Positions 1 through 6,212 of a DNA stretch of 6,817 bases are shown piece after piece. The stretch is from the NCBI GenBank assembly GCA_964356415.1, contig CAYHHK010000174.1, positions 1 through 6,817 of the forward strand. Reading direction: 5' to 3'. The stretch's first letter is position 1. Every line of letters begins with the position of its first letter. The position numbers and the translations under genes were made by a program. The notes below the pieces were generated by a model, which saw only the letters and a program-made list of their open reading frames with translations, searched no databases and was not told where the DNA came from. Source of the DNA: JAPLDB01 sp964356415 (GTDB taxonomy: Bacteria > Bacteroidota > Bacteroidia > AKYH767-A > 2013-40CM-41-45).

Positions 1-20
1 TTATTCTTAAACTGCTAACA

Positions 21-116
21 CTTAATCACTTAATCACTTAATCACTTAATCACTTCATCACTTCATCACTTAATCACTTAATCACCCAACCAACCATTCA
101 CTTCCTCACTTCCTTA
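21..116. repeat. 8-bp tandem array, CTTAATCA unit, running into the mlaF 3' end
   Basis: Eight head-to-tail octamers fill 21-84. Six read CTTAATCA and two (53-68) read CTTCATCA. The same 8-bp phase continues with decayed units at 85-92 and 93-100, then CTTCCTCA (101-108) and CTTCCTTA (109-116), which lie inside the mlaF coding sequence. On the gene-sense (minus) strand the unit is TGATTAAG. There are no spacers, so this is a simple tandem array and not a CRISPR. Unit identity and phase are read directly. Any function, such as a transcript-end signal or slippage site, is unknown. Confidence 0.93.
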
Positions 117-874
117 CTCCTAAAAAAAGATTCAATCAGCGGATCCGTGGATTCTTCAAACTCACTGATTCCTCCTTCCTTATAAACTTTCCCGTCCTGC
201 AGCATGACCACCCGATTGGCCGTAGTCCGGGCACAATTGATGTCATGCGTGATAATGATGGAAGACGTTTTATACTTTTTCTGTACCTCGTTGATCAACG
301 TACTGATCTCATCAGAGGTAACAGGGTCAAGTCCGGTTGTGGGTTCATCGTAGAGGATAATCATCGGGTCAACTATAATCGTTCGTGCCAGACTGATCCG
401 CTTTCGCATCCCACCCGAAAGCTGTGACGGCATTTTATTTAATGCATCGGCCAGACCGACATTTTCCAAAACCATCGCCACTTTTTCGCTGATCTCCTTT
501 TCGGTAAGTTCCCTTTTTGTTCTTCGTAGCGGGAACTCAAGATTTTGCTTCACCGACATTGAATCATACAATGCTCCGCTCTGAAAAAGAAAACCTGTCT
601 TCTGTCTGAGTTCTGCGAGTTCAGTTCGGCTTAAACCGGTTACGCTTTTTCCAAAGGCATCAATTGTTCCTCCTTCAAAATTGAGCAGGCCTACGATGCA
701 TTTGATAAGGACTGACTTACCCGTTCCGGATTTTCCAAGCACGACTAAATTTTCACCCTGTGATAGGTTCAGCGATACATCCGATAAAACTTCCTGGCTT
801 CCGAATGATTTCTTCAGGTTCTTTATTTCAATGACCTGTGTTTCTCTATGGGTGTTATTTTCCGTTTCCATCAT
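98..874 (-). CDS. mlaF: Mla-type ABC transporter ATP-binding protein (MlaF family)
   Basis: Cytoplasmic ATPase subunit of an MlaFEDB-like transporter, which moves phospholipids between the inner membrane and a periplasmic MCE protein. The 258 residues hold a complete nucleotide-binding domain: Walker A GKSGTGKS at 47-54, Q-loop Gln98, signature LSGGM at 152-156, Walker B ending ILYDEP at 173-178, D-loop GLDP at 181-184 and switch His210. The LSGGM signature and the GENLVVLGKSGTGKSVLIK stretch are typical of MlaF-type rather than generic ABC ATPases. The ATG start shares ATGA with the stop of the permease gene, which supports translational coupling; a second ATG follows directly. About 14 residues precede the usual family start. 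The last five codons (KEVRK) and the stop are built from decayed copies of the octamer array downstream. The transport direction in this organism cannot be told from sequence. Confidence 0.93.
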   Translation of the reverse strand: MMETENNTHRETQVIEIKNLKKSFGSQEVLSDVSLNLSQGENLVVLGKSGTGKSVLIKCIVGLLNFEGGTIDAFGKSVTGLSRTELAELRQKTGFLFQSGALYDSMSVKQNLEFPLRRTKRELTEKEISEKVAMVLENVGLADALNKMPSQLSGGMRKRISLARTIIVDPMIILYDEPTTGLDPVTSDEISTLINEVQKKYKTSSIIITHDINCARTTANRVVMLQDGKVYKEGGISEFEESTDPLIESFFRSKEVRK

Positions 875-1707
875 AGCAGGTCAGTGATTTGAACGGCAAT
901 CATGTCTACAATGATTACCAGCAATGAAGCCAATACAACGGCTGAATTCGCAGCAATGCCGACACTCTCTGTTCCGCGTCCTGCATTGTATCCTTTGTAA
1001 CACCCGACCAGCCCGATTACAGCTCCGAAAAGGAAGGACTTAATAACCGCCGGAAAAAAATCCATAAACTCAACATGGCTGAATGCCTGTGAGAAGAATA
1101 AGACAAATGATACATCTCCTTTGATATTGGCCCCGGCCCAGCTTCCTAAAATTCCAAGCGCATCTGCATACAGGATCAGCAATGGAATCATCATTGTGGC
1201 TGCAAGAACCCGGGTAACCACCAGAAAACGCATTGGATTGGTTGACGAAACTTCCATCGCATCAATTTGCTCAGTTACTTTCATGGAACCCAGTTCAGCG
1301 CCCATGCCGGAACCTATTTTTCCCGCACATATCAATGCAGTAATAACAGGTCCCATTTCCCTGATCAGCGATACTGCAACCATCCCCGGCAGCAACGTTA
1401 CTGCTCCGAATTCTACAAGTACCGGACGCGACTGGATCGTTAGTACCAGTCCCATGATTGTTCCTGTGATTGATATCAGTGGCAATGTTTTATTGCCGAT
1501 TTGGAAACACTGATGCAGAAATTCTCTTGTTTCAAAATTGCGTGTAAATGTTTCCCTTACAATGCGGGCAATAAATAAAAAAACATCAGCAATATTGGTC
1601 AGGACATTGTTTGCTGCTTCTGTCCTTGCAATTGTTTTTTCACTCAGCTTAATGGATTGCTTCGTTGCAAAGCCTTTTACTTTGATTACGGGATTAGCAA
1701 TTTTCAT
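871..1707 (-). CDS. mlaE: Mla-type ABC transporter permease (MlaE family)
   Basis: Inner-membrane permease subunit of the phospholipid (Mla/TGD-like) ABC transporter; it pairs with the ATPase encoded immediately downstream. At 278 residues it is of normal family length (about 260). The diagnostic MlaE core is intact: REMGPVITALICAGK at 116-130, then GSGMGAELGSMKVTEQIDAM at 132-151, and a TNP at 156-158. Hydrophobic segments lie near 75-92, 103-125, 160-185, 200-240 and 250-275. A hydrophilic, partly amphipathic stretch of about 60 residues leads in, as usual. The stop overlaps the mlaF start by 4 bp. The preceding transporter gene ends 68 bp upstream, far enough for a separate promoter, but I see no convincing one. 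No MCE gene (mlaD) is visible; it may lie beyond the left edge. Confidence 0.93.
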   Translation of the reverse strand: MKIANPVIKVKGFATKQSIKLSEKTIARTEAANNVLTNIADVFLFIARIVRETFTRNFETREFLHQCFQIGNKTLPLISITGTIMGLVLTIQSRPVLVEFGAVTLLPGMVAVSLIREMGPVITALICAGKIGSGMGAELGSMKVTEQIDAMEVSSTNPMRFLVVTRVLAATMMIPLLILYADALGILGSWAGANIKGDVSFVLFFSQAFSHVEFMDFFPAVIKSFLFGAVIGLVGCYKGYNAGRGTESVGIAANSAVVLASLLVIIVDMIAVQITDLL

Positions 1708-1775
1708 TTTTGATATTTTTATTTTTACAGGATGGGGGAAGTAATGCGTTGGTTCGTTTCAATAGTCTTCCTGTT

Positions 1776-2876
1776 TCACCCGGCTTTTCTTCTTTTGATA
1801 AAATCCAGTTTCAGATTGGATTTTGTTGAAACAATATTTCCCAACAGGAATCCCCATGGTTTCAATGATTCCACATGGTCAAATATAACTTTGAGTATGG
1901 CCGTAAGGGGAATGGAAAGAAACATTCCCGGAATACCCCACAATGCACCGCCGGCAAGAACCACCACAACTGAAACCAGTGCATTAATCTTTACTTTTGA
2001 TGCAACGATTTTTGGGATAATAAAATTGTTATCAACGAACTGGATAAAAATGTAGGCTGCAAGCACAAGCAATGCATGAGCCGGTGATTTCGTTGCAAGG
2101 GCAATGAGCATCGGCAGGGTAACTGCGATGATTCCCCCTATATAAGGAATCACATTAAGCACGGCACCGATTACACCAAGTAATATGGCGTACTCGATTC
2201 CAATGATCAGTAAGCTTACGGAGTTTAGCGTGGCTATAATGAGCAATTCGAGCAGCAAACCAATAAGGTAACTCTGCACAATTTTTTTAGTGGCAGCAAG
2301 CACTTCGACCACTTCTCCATGATTGCTTGGATTAAATAACCTGTGAATGAACTCAAGGAGCAACGGCCTGTATAATAAAATCATGAAAGTGTATACGGGA
2401 ATTAATACTATCACGATCAATGCACTTCCGGTGGATAAAATGGTTTGCCCGATGATGGAACCGCTTTCATTCAACAGCGCCGCATTCTTCTCTGTGATCC
2501 ACAAATTTATTTTGCGGGTGCTGATATGAAAGGTATTTGAAACCCAATCTACAGTTACCACGGTAAGCTCGCTGAATTTTTTAATGAGTTGCGGGAATGC
2601 ATCGGAGAACTGAATAATCTTGGAAGAAAAGAGCATAACTGACAGTATCACAAATGCAATGACAAATACAAGTATTAAGGTGATCGCAATTGCATTGTTG
2701 ATTTTTCTTTTTGTCAAAAAATTAACCAAAGGATGAAGCACAATGGCAATGAGCAGGGCATAAACCAATGGAACCACGATGCTTTGACCGATATACAACA
2801 TGGCAATGAATGCAAACAAGCCTATTACGACCAGAGAAGCTTTCGCATAAAAAGGAAAATTAAGATCGGTTTTCAA
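1776..2876 (-). CDS. AI-2E family transporter (PerM/TqsA/YdiK type)
   Basis: Polytopic inner-membrane protein of the AI-2E/UPF0118 family (Pfam PF01594). E. coli TqsA has been linked to autoinducer-2 export, and other members act as Na+/H+ antiporters, so the substrate here is open. At 366 residues it is family-sized. There are hydrophobic helices near 12-30, 32-52 and 62-84, a soluble insert near 88-145, helices near 148-170 and 205-228, then the conserved block LGVIGAVLNVIPYIGG at 233-248, the FVDNNFIIPKIV motif at 280-291 and a WGIPGMFLSIPL motif at 313-324. The start is TTG, chosen because the residues right after it (KTDLNFPFYAKASL) look like the family N-terminus and the next ATG (Met26) would remove part of the first helix. 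TTG shares TTGA with the stop of the upstream gene, indicating coupling. The protein ends in a basic tail (KRRKAG). Confidence 0.92.
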   Translation of the reverse strand: MKTDLNFPFYAKASLVVIGLFAFIAMLYIGQSIVVPLVYALLIAIVLHPLVNFLTKRKINNAIAITLILVFVIAFVILSVMLFSSKIIQFSDAFPQLIKKFSELTVVTVDWVSNTFHISTRKINLWITEKNAALLNESGSIIGQTILSTGSALIVIVLIPVYTFMILLYRPLLLEFIHRLFNPSNHGEVVEVLAATKKIVQSYLIGLLLELLIIATLNSVSLLIIGIEYAILLGVIGAVLNVIPYIGGIIAVTLPMLIALATKSPAHALLVLAAYIFIQFVDNNFIIPKIVASKVKINALVSVVVVLAGGALWGIPGMFLSIPLTAILKVIFDHVESLKPWGFLLGNIVSTKSNLKLDFIKRRKAG

Positions 2877-3265
2877 GTTTCAACTTTATCCTTCCTGCTG
2901 ACTGTTTTATTGAAGAGACCGGCAGCTGCCCTTTTTATTCCACCTGCATTTTGTGAGATGACAGTAGTGACCAGCAATTGCAACAGTTTTCCTGATATTA
3001 TTTTCAGGGGATTGAGTGAGGAACCTGTCAATATTATTTTTGAAACGTAGCCCGCAGAATTGCTCAGTATTGATTCAAAAATACCTTCCTTATTACCAGA
3101 CGAAGTTGCCAGGTCGCGAAATGTATTTTTAATCAGGTTTACCGGTCTTAAATTTTCATAAGTAATCTTAAGTTGGTCTTTCAACAGCATTGTTTCTCCT
3201 GCATGTTTTATTTCCAGCAGTTGAATGGCATCATTTAATTCATCGATGGTGGTTATTTGTTTCAT
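2873..3265 (-). CDS. conserved hypothetical, possible membrane-associated protein (130 aa)
   Basis: I do not assign a function. The N-terminal 45 residues are predicted helical and charged (TIDELNDAIQLLEIKHAGE at 6-24), compatible with a short coiled coil. The second half carries a Ser/Gly-rich stretch and a hydrophobic, possibly amphipathic or membrane-peripheral segment near 75-105 (IISGKLLQLLVTTVIS at 89-104), followed by a basic tail. From memory, similar proteins of about 120-150 residues occur in Bacteroidota next to phage-holin-family and YtxH genes, which matches this position; that is recollection, not a search. It begins at ATG 6 bp after the holin-like gene stop, and its own stop TGA overlaps the TTG start of the AI-2E transporter. 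It therefore lies inside a compact operon and probably serves the cell envelope. Confidence 0.8.
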   Translation of the reverse strand: MKQITTIDELNDAIQLLEIKHAGETMLLKDQLKITYENLRPVNLIKNTFRDLATSSGNKEGIFESILSNSAGYVSKIILTGSSLNPLKIISGKLLQLLVTTVISQNAGGIKRAAAGLFNKTVSRKDKVET

Positions 3266-3271
3266 GCTGCT

Positions 3272-3610
3272 TCAGCTGAACATTTGTGCAATCAGCGAAT
3301 TGCCAATGCGTTTTTTTATTGTGTCATGCATGAAATAATATAGGATAACTCCTATGAGTGCATAAAAACCTGCGACGCAGAAAAAACCGTAATACGTTTT
3401 CCCGAGAATATCACCCAGCCAGAGCGAAAGCCCGATGTTGACCAGCACAATGAAGATGGAAATTGCCAGCACAACGGCACCGCGTGAAATCAGTGTGGAT
3501 GTTACGTCAGCAGTTTTATTGAGTGCTTTGAGTTTTATCAATTCATAAGCAGTCTTTCCATATTCCTCCGCCCGAACCAGCAGGGGTTCGATAAGATTTG
3601 CTTTTTCCAT
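3272..3610 (-). CDS. phage holin family membrane protein (Phage_holin_3_6-like)
   Basis: Small integral membrane protein of 112 residues. It has a charged amphipathic N-terminal helix (about 5-35, ending in ELIKLKALNKTADV at 23-36), two hydrophobic helices near 44-66 and 72-95 joined by a short loop (GDILGKTYY), and a basic end (HDTIKKRIGNS at 95-105). This layout matches the Phage_holin_3_6 family (PF07332). In Bacteroidota such proteins are chromosomal envelope proteins rather than lysis holins, and nothing nearby suggests a prophage. It starts 6 bp after the final stop of the broken YtxH reading frame and ends 6 bp before the next gene, so it belongs to the same transcript. No Shine-Dalgarno sequence is visible, as is usual for this phylum. 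Family assignment is by pattern; the role is unknown. Confidence 0.83.
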   Translation of the reverse strand: MEKANLIEPLLVRAEEYGKTAYELIKLKALNKTADVTSTLISRGAVVLAISIFIVLVNIGLSLWLGDILGKTYYGFFCVAGFYALIGVILYYFMHDTIKKRIGNSLIAQMFS

Positions 3611-3616
3611 AATGAC

Positions 3617-3889
3617 CTAGTTCATGGAAGCGGCATCCTTTATTGCTTCTGCTTTGCTTTTCCCTTTTTCGTAAAGGTCACCCGTTTCTTCTTTCACACC
3701 TTCAATTTTCTCATTGATCGTTTTAAGAAGATCATCGAATTTTTATTTCAGATCATCAATCGTGTCAGAACCTTTTTTTGAAATCTTCTTCCTCGTCTCA
3801 GATCCTTTATCCGGAGCCAATAAGATTCCCAAAATTGCACCAGCAGCTACACCTGCTAAAATTCCCAATACTGTTTTTCCTGAATTCAT
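3617..3889 (-). pseudogene. YtxH-domain protein gene interrupted by one in-frame TAA
   Basis: This was too short to be listed as an ORF once interrupted. From ATG at 3889 the frame reads MNSGKTVLGILAGVAAGA, a single glycine/alanine-rich membrane helix (residues 5-25), then APDKGSETRKKISKKG, the typical YtxH (PF12732) junction. At codon 49 (3745-3743) it meets TAA. Past that stop the same frame goes on with KFDDLLKTINEKIEGVKEE and further Lys/Glu-rich helix to TAG at 3619-3617, giving 90 codons in all. Relatives commonly have DLKEKFEDL at this place, so a single GAA to TAA change is the simplest explanation. No frameshift is needed. YtxH proteins are small membrane-anchored, often general-stress-induced proteins with a cytoplasmic coiled coil. 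The truncated 48-residue product would keep the anchor and lose the coil. A base-call error near the assembly gap is the main alternative. Confidence 0.85.
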
Positions 3890-3917
3890 TTTTTTTATTT
3901 TTTTAATTATTAATTAT

Positions 3918-4017
3918 NNNNNNNNNNNNNNNNNNNNNNNNNNNNNNNNNNNNNNNNNNNNNNNNNNNNNNNNNNNNNNNNNNNNNNNNNNNNNNNNNNN
4001 NNNNNNNNNNNNNNNNN
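3918..4017. other. assembly gap (100 N)
   Basis: Exactly 100 unknown bases, the conventional placeholder for a scaffold gap of unspecified length. The right edge begins directly in a heptamer array, so the array probably broke the assembly. The true distance between the YtxH gene and the lmo0937-family gene, and whether another gene lies between them, is not known. The left edge (3891-3917) is extremely AT-rich leader sequence of the YtxH gene. Confidence 0.97.
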
Positions 4018-4087
4018 TGTCTATTGTCTATTGTCTATTGTCTATTGTCTATTGTCTATTGTCTATTGTCTATTGTCTACTGTCTTC
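4018..4087. repeat. 7-bp tandem array, TGTCTAT unit, abutting the assembly gap
   Basis: Eight perfect TGTCTAT heptamers fill 4018-4073, followed by TGTCTAC (4074-4080) and TGTCTTC (4081-4087). On the strand of the neighbouring genes the unit is ATAGACA. The first visible unit starts at the first base after the N run, so the array probably continues into the gap and its copy number is unknown. No spacers are present. Confidence 0.95.
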
Positions 4088-4108
4088 ATACAGCTGTCTG
4101 TTCCTTAT

Positions 4109-4143
4109 GACTTTTAACTTCTAACTTTTGATTTTTGACTTCC
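4109..4143. repeat. degenerate 7-bp tandem array (GACTTTT-like), 5 units
   Basis: Five consecutive 7-bp units read GACTTTT, AACTTCT, AACTTTT, GATTTTT and GACTTCC, a different unit family from the perfect array 20 bp away. On the gene-sense strand the motif is about AAAAGTC/AAAAGTT. The array lies 7 bp behind the stop of the lmo0937-family gene. The period is clear; the units are decayed, which suggests an older array. Confidence 0.75.
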
Positions 4144-4150
4144 TCTCCCT

Positions 4151-4306
4151 TCACAACGGCTTTCGCCCCTGTATCACCCTTAGTATTACAGCAATAATTG
4201 CAATCACAAGGAGTATGTGAATAATCCCCCCAACGCCATACCCAACAAATCCTATAGCCCAACTGAGAATTAAAATCACCGCGACTACATAAAGTAAATT
4301 TCCCAT
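4151..4306 (-). CDS. lmo0937 family small membrane protein (51 aa)
   Basis: A short gene of 52 codons including the TGA stop. The product begins MGNLLYVVAVILILSWAIGF, continues with a glycine-rich turn (VGYGVGGIIH at 21-30), a second hydrophobic helix (ILLVIAIIAVILRVI at 31-45) and the tail QGRKPL. Two helices around a GxGxGG turn and the end RxIQGRK are the hallmark of the lmo0937 family (I believe DUF5670), widespread as tiny stress-associated membrane proteins in Bacteroidota. The role is unknown. The leader AAAACAAAATATT before ATG is AT-rich without a Shine-Dalgarno sequence, typical of the phylum. It is on the same strand as the YtxH-holin genes and may head that transcript, but an assembly gap and two tandem arrays separate them. 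Two degenerate-array repeats begin right behind its stop. Confidence 0.87.
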   Translation of the reverse strand: MGNLLYVVAVILILSWAIGFVGYGVGGIIHILLVIAIIAVILRVIQGRKPL

Positions 4307-4635
4307 AATATTTTGTTTTTAGTTTCCTGCTTCTGGCAGTTCATTTGTGAATGAGTTTTCACACTGCAAAAGTGGGAACTGATCGCGCCTCATGTGTTAC
4401 ATAACTTGTGTTTTTTGTTACAATATTCACACATTGCGGTAGCGCCTCAATTTGAAAATTAACTTTTTCGTATTTGAGTCTTTCCATGCTTAACCCTGGC
4501 TAAAGAATACGAGTGCGTGAGCGCCCCTTAGGGAAGAGGTGAGCGAGTGCATGTCAAGATTTAAACAGAGACACTTCCCGCATTGCCACTTGATTTAATC
4601 AAAAGAATTCCTCGCAGCTCTGCTTCGGGGCCATT
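4307..4635. other. gene-free intergenic region with small repeats and hairpins
   Basis: About 330 bp between the SEC-C gene end and the lmo0937-family start; I find no coding frame with family features and no tRNA-like fold. It probably holds the lmo0937 promoter, yet no convincing Bacteroidota -33/-7 pair (TTTG, TAnnTTTG) is seen. Small structures are: TGTGAA(4346-4351)/TTCACA(4358-4363) with a 6-nt loop; a direct repeat GCGCCTCA at 4385-4392 and 4442-4449; GTGAGCG at 4517-4523 and 4539-4545; the palindrome TTGATT-T-AATCAA at 4590-4602; and GCAG-CT-CTGC at 4614-4623, just behind the SEC-C stop and too short to call a terminator. All are short enough to be chance. Confidence 0.6.
4346..4363. 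promoter_or_regulatory. possible operator or leader hairpin (TGTGAA-N6-TTCACA)
   Basis: A perfect 6-bp inverted repeat lies 40-57 bp upstream of the lmo0937-family start. It resembles a CRP-type half-site pair, but TGTGA and TCACA are 8 bp apart instead of 6, so a CRP site is not claimed. It could be a leader hairpin, an operator for another dimeric regulator, or chance. Confidence 0.2.
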
Positions 4636-6210
4636 TCATTTAATGTCGAATTGATGATTCACTGCCCCATGACACTTTTTAAATTTCTTGCCACTACCAC
4701 AGGGGCACGGATCGTTTCTCCCAATCTTTGGTTCCGATCGAACCGGTAAGTTCAATATGGGCAATGAAAAATCATCCTCGTCTTCTTCATTGTAATATAA
4801 CCAGGAGCCAAGAATATATTCATACCGGGAAAAAATAGAATGGATTTTTCTTTTAGAATCACTTTTTCTGTCTTGACTGTTGGCATTCAGGACGGTTTTG
4901 AGATCACCCGGGATTCCAATAAAGACCAGATCTGCGTCATAAAGTTCCCTAATTGTTCCGTTTAATTCAGGTGCGCCAAGATCAATCAAAGAACAAATCA
5001 TTAGTCCGATTTCTTCTTTATCTATAAAATCCCCTTCAATGTTTGTTAAATAAAATTCCGATAGACCCCTGAACCAGTCAATCACTTCAATTCTCCTCTC
5101 AGGATGAAACAGGGCAATTTGAGAAACACAAACTGTTATTTCTGTCCGAACAAACTTGTAGAGCCCGTGTTCCTTCATCAACGCCATAAGAGACGAAAGA
5201 TTTCCGCCGCAAATATGATAGAGTATTTCCCAAAAGCCCTCAGTTAGATAATCACCAAACCAGAAATCGAAATAGGGTTCCTTCTGCCTGGCAAGTTCAA
5301 AAATTGTGGGAAGGCTTTCAGTTGCTTTTAACTCAGACAGAAAAAACAGCGCATGCAATGGGAAGCTTTGATTCTCCATGCTATAGTCAATCGCAGTTTC
5401 GAAATATTCTTTCCGTTCAATGCTATCCTGGAGAACAAGACATAAGTCCCGGATCAGGGATTCACGAGGCAATTCAAGAATGCTGCTGATCTCATCTTCA
5501 GTGATAAGCATATCCACTTCATAGAGAAGCAAAACTTCCGGATTTTCAAATACCGGTGGTTCGATCCTCCATTTATCTGTCTTGCGCTGTCTTTTTCTTT
5601 TCGCATTCCGCTCTGTTAAAGGACTGCTTCCGGTGCGACCGGATTTATCAAGCTCTTCTCGTAAAAGTTCGATCTCCTCATTGCGATCAAACTTATTTGC
5701 GACTTTTTCCAGGGCATGTAATCTTGATTTCGCAGCTTCCAGGTTCCCAATACGGATGAAATACAAAATCGCTGTTGAATTATATGAAAGCACCTCGCCT
5801 ATATGAAAGGTTTTACGTTCGGGATAGAGGTCTTGTAATTCAAATAGCTGACCCAGTACCCCGGGAACCCTTTCAAATTGTAATTCCGTGATAAATTCAT
5901 TTGCAAGATTCACTTTCCCATATAAATATTCCGGATGAAGCCTGACAATCTCATGGTTTACTTTTCTGGCTTTAACAACCTCTCCCTTATTGTTGTACGC
6001 ATTCGAGAGATAATTCTTGAATGCAGGAATATCAGGGTACTTCCTTATAAATGCCTGGAGCTCCCGGATGCAATTTTTACCTTCCATCAATTTTGATCCC
6101 ATTCGCTCAAGATCAAGCCGGGCACTGTTGGTTATATTGAATTTACTGTCTAATATTTCATTATCGGTTGTTATATGATAATGAAAAAAGGAAACGTTGT
6201 TCGCATCCAT
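4636..6210 (-). CDS. TPR-like / DUF1186 / SEC-C metal-binding protein (524 aa)
   Basis: Predicted cytoplasmic protein with no signal peptide or membrane helix. Residues 45-175 look like helical TPR-type repeats (CIRELQAFIRKYPDIPAF at 47-64, then a GEVVKARKVNHEIVRLHPE repeat). A highly basic linker (RNAKRKRQRKTDKWR, 201-215) follows. The centre, about 225-440, resembles DUF1186 (PF06685), with HALFFLSELKATESLPTIFEL at 286-306 and FGDYLTEGFWEILYHI at 318-333, in the manner of HEAT-like helical repeats. The C-terminus is a SEC-C zinc motif: PCPCGSGKKFKKCH, with Cys502, Cys504, Cys513 and His514. SEC-C zinc ions in SecA bind SecB or ribosomes, and many unrelated proteins carry the motif as a binding tag. 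Function here is unknown. It starts 2 bp after the stop of the ERCC4-type nuclease, so the two are likely co-translated; the basic linker could touch nucleic acid (inference). Confidence 0.85.
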   Translation of the reverse strand: MDANNVSFFHYHITTDNEILDSKFNITNSARLDLERMGSKLMEGKNCIRELQAFIRKYPDIPAFKNYLSNAYNNKGEVVKARKVNHEIVRLHPEYLYGKVNLANEFITELQFERVPGVLGQLFELQDLYPERKTFHIGEVLSYNSTAILYFIRIGNLEAAKSRLHALEKVANKFDRNEEIELLREELDKSGRTGSSPLTERNAKRKRQRKTDKWRIEPPVFENPEVLLLYEVDMLITEDEISSILELPRESLIRDLCLVLQDSIERKEYFETAIDYSMENQSFPLHALFFLSELKATESLPTIFELARQKEPYFDFWFGDYLTEGFWEILYHICGGNLSSLMALMKEHGLYKFVRTEITVCVSQIALFHPERRIEVIDWFRGLSEFYLTNIEGDFIDKEEIGLMICSLIDLGAPELNGTIRELYDADLVFIGIPGDLKTVLNANSQDRKSDSKRKIHSIFSRYEYILGSWLYYNEEDEDDFSLPILNLPVRSEPKIGRNDPCPCGSGKKFKKCHGAVNHQFDIK

Positions 6211-6212
6211 TT

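Noticed and set aside
21..84. Repeated units as a CRISPR array
   Set aside because: Units of 8 bp are directly adjacent with no spacers and no cas genes are nearby; it is a simple tandem repeat.
1121..2055. Plus-strand open frames opposite mlaE and the AI-2E transporter gene
   Set aside because: They lie antisense to well-supported genes, show no domain or membrane logic, and are explained as shadow frames.
3272..3610. Prophage lysis holin
   Set aside because: No endolysin, tail, capsid or integrase genes are near; the gene sits in a chromosomal envelope-gene operon typical of non-phage members of this family.
3714..4124. Plus-strand open frame across the N gap with repeated SIVYCLL peptides
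   Set aside because: It runs through 100 N, is antisense to the YtxH gene, and its periodic peptide is only the heptamer array translated (three units of 7 bp make seven codons).
4590..4602. FNR/CRP-like site TTGATTTAATCAA
   Set aside because: The half-sites are 3 bp apart, not the 4 bp of FNR sites, and it lies nearly 300 bp from the next start codon; such AT-rich palindromes arise easily by chance.
4614..4623. Rho-independent terminator behind the SEC-C gene
   Set aside because: The stem is only 4 bp with a 2-nt loop, too tight to fold, and no proper T run follows directly on the minus strand.
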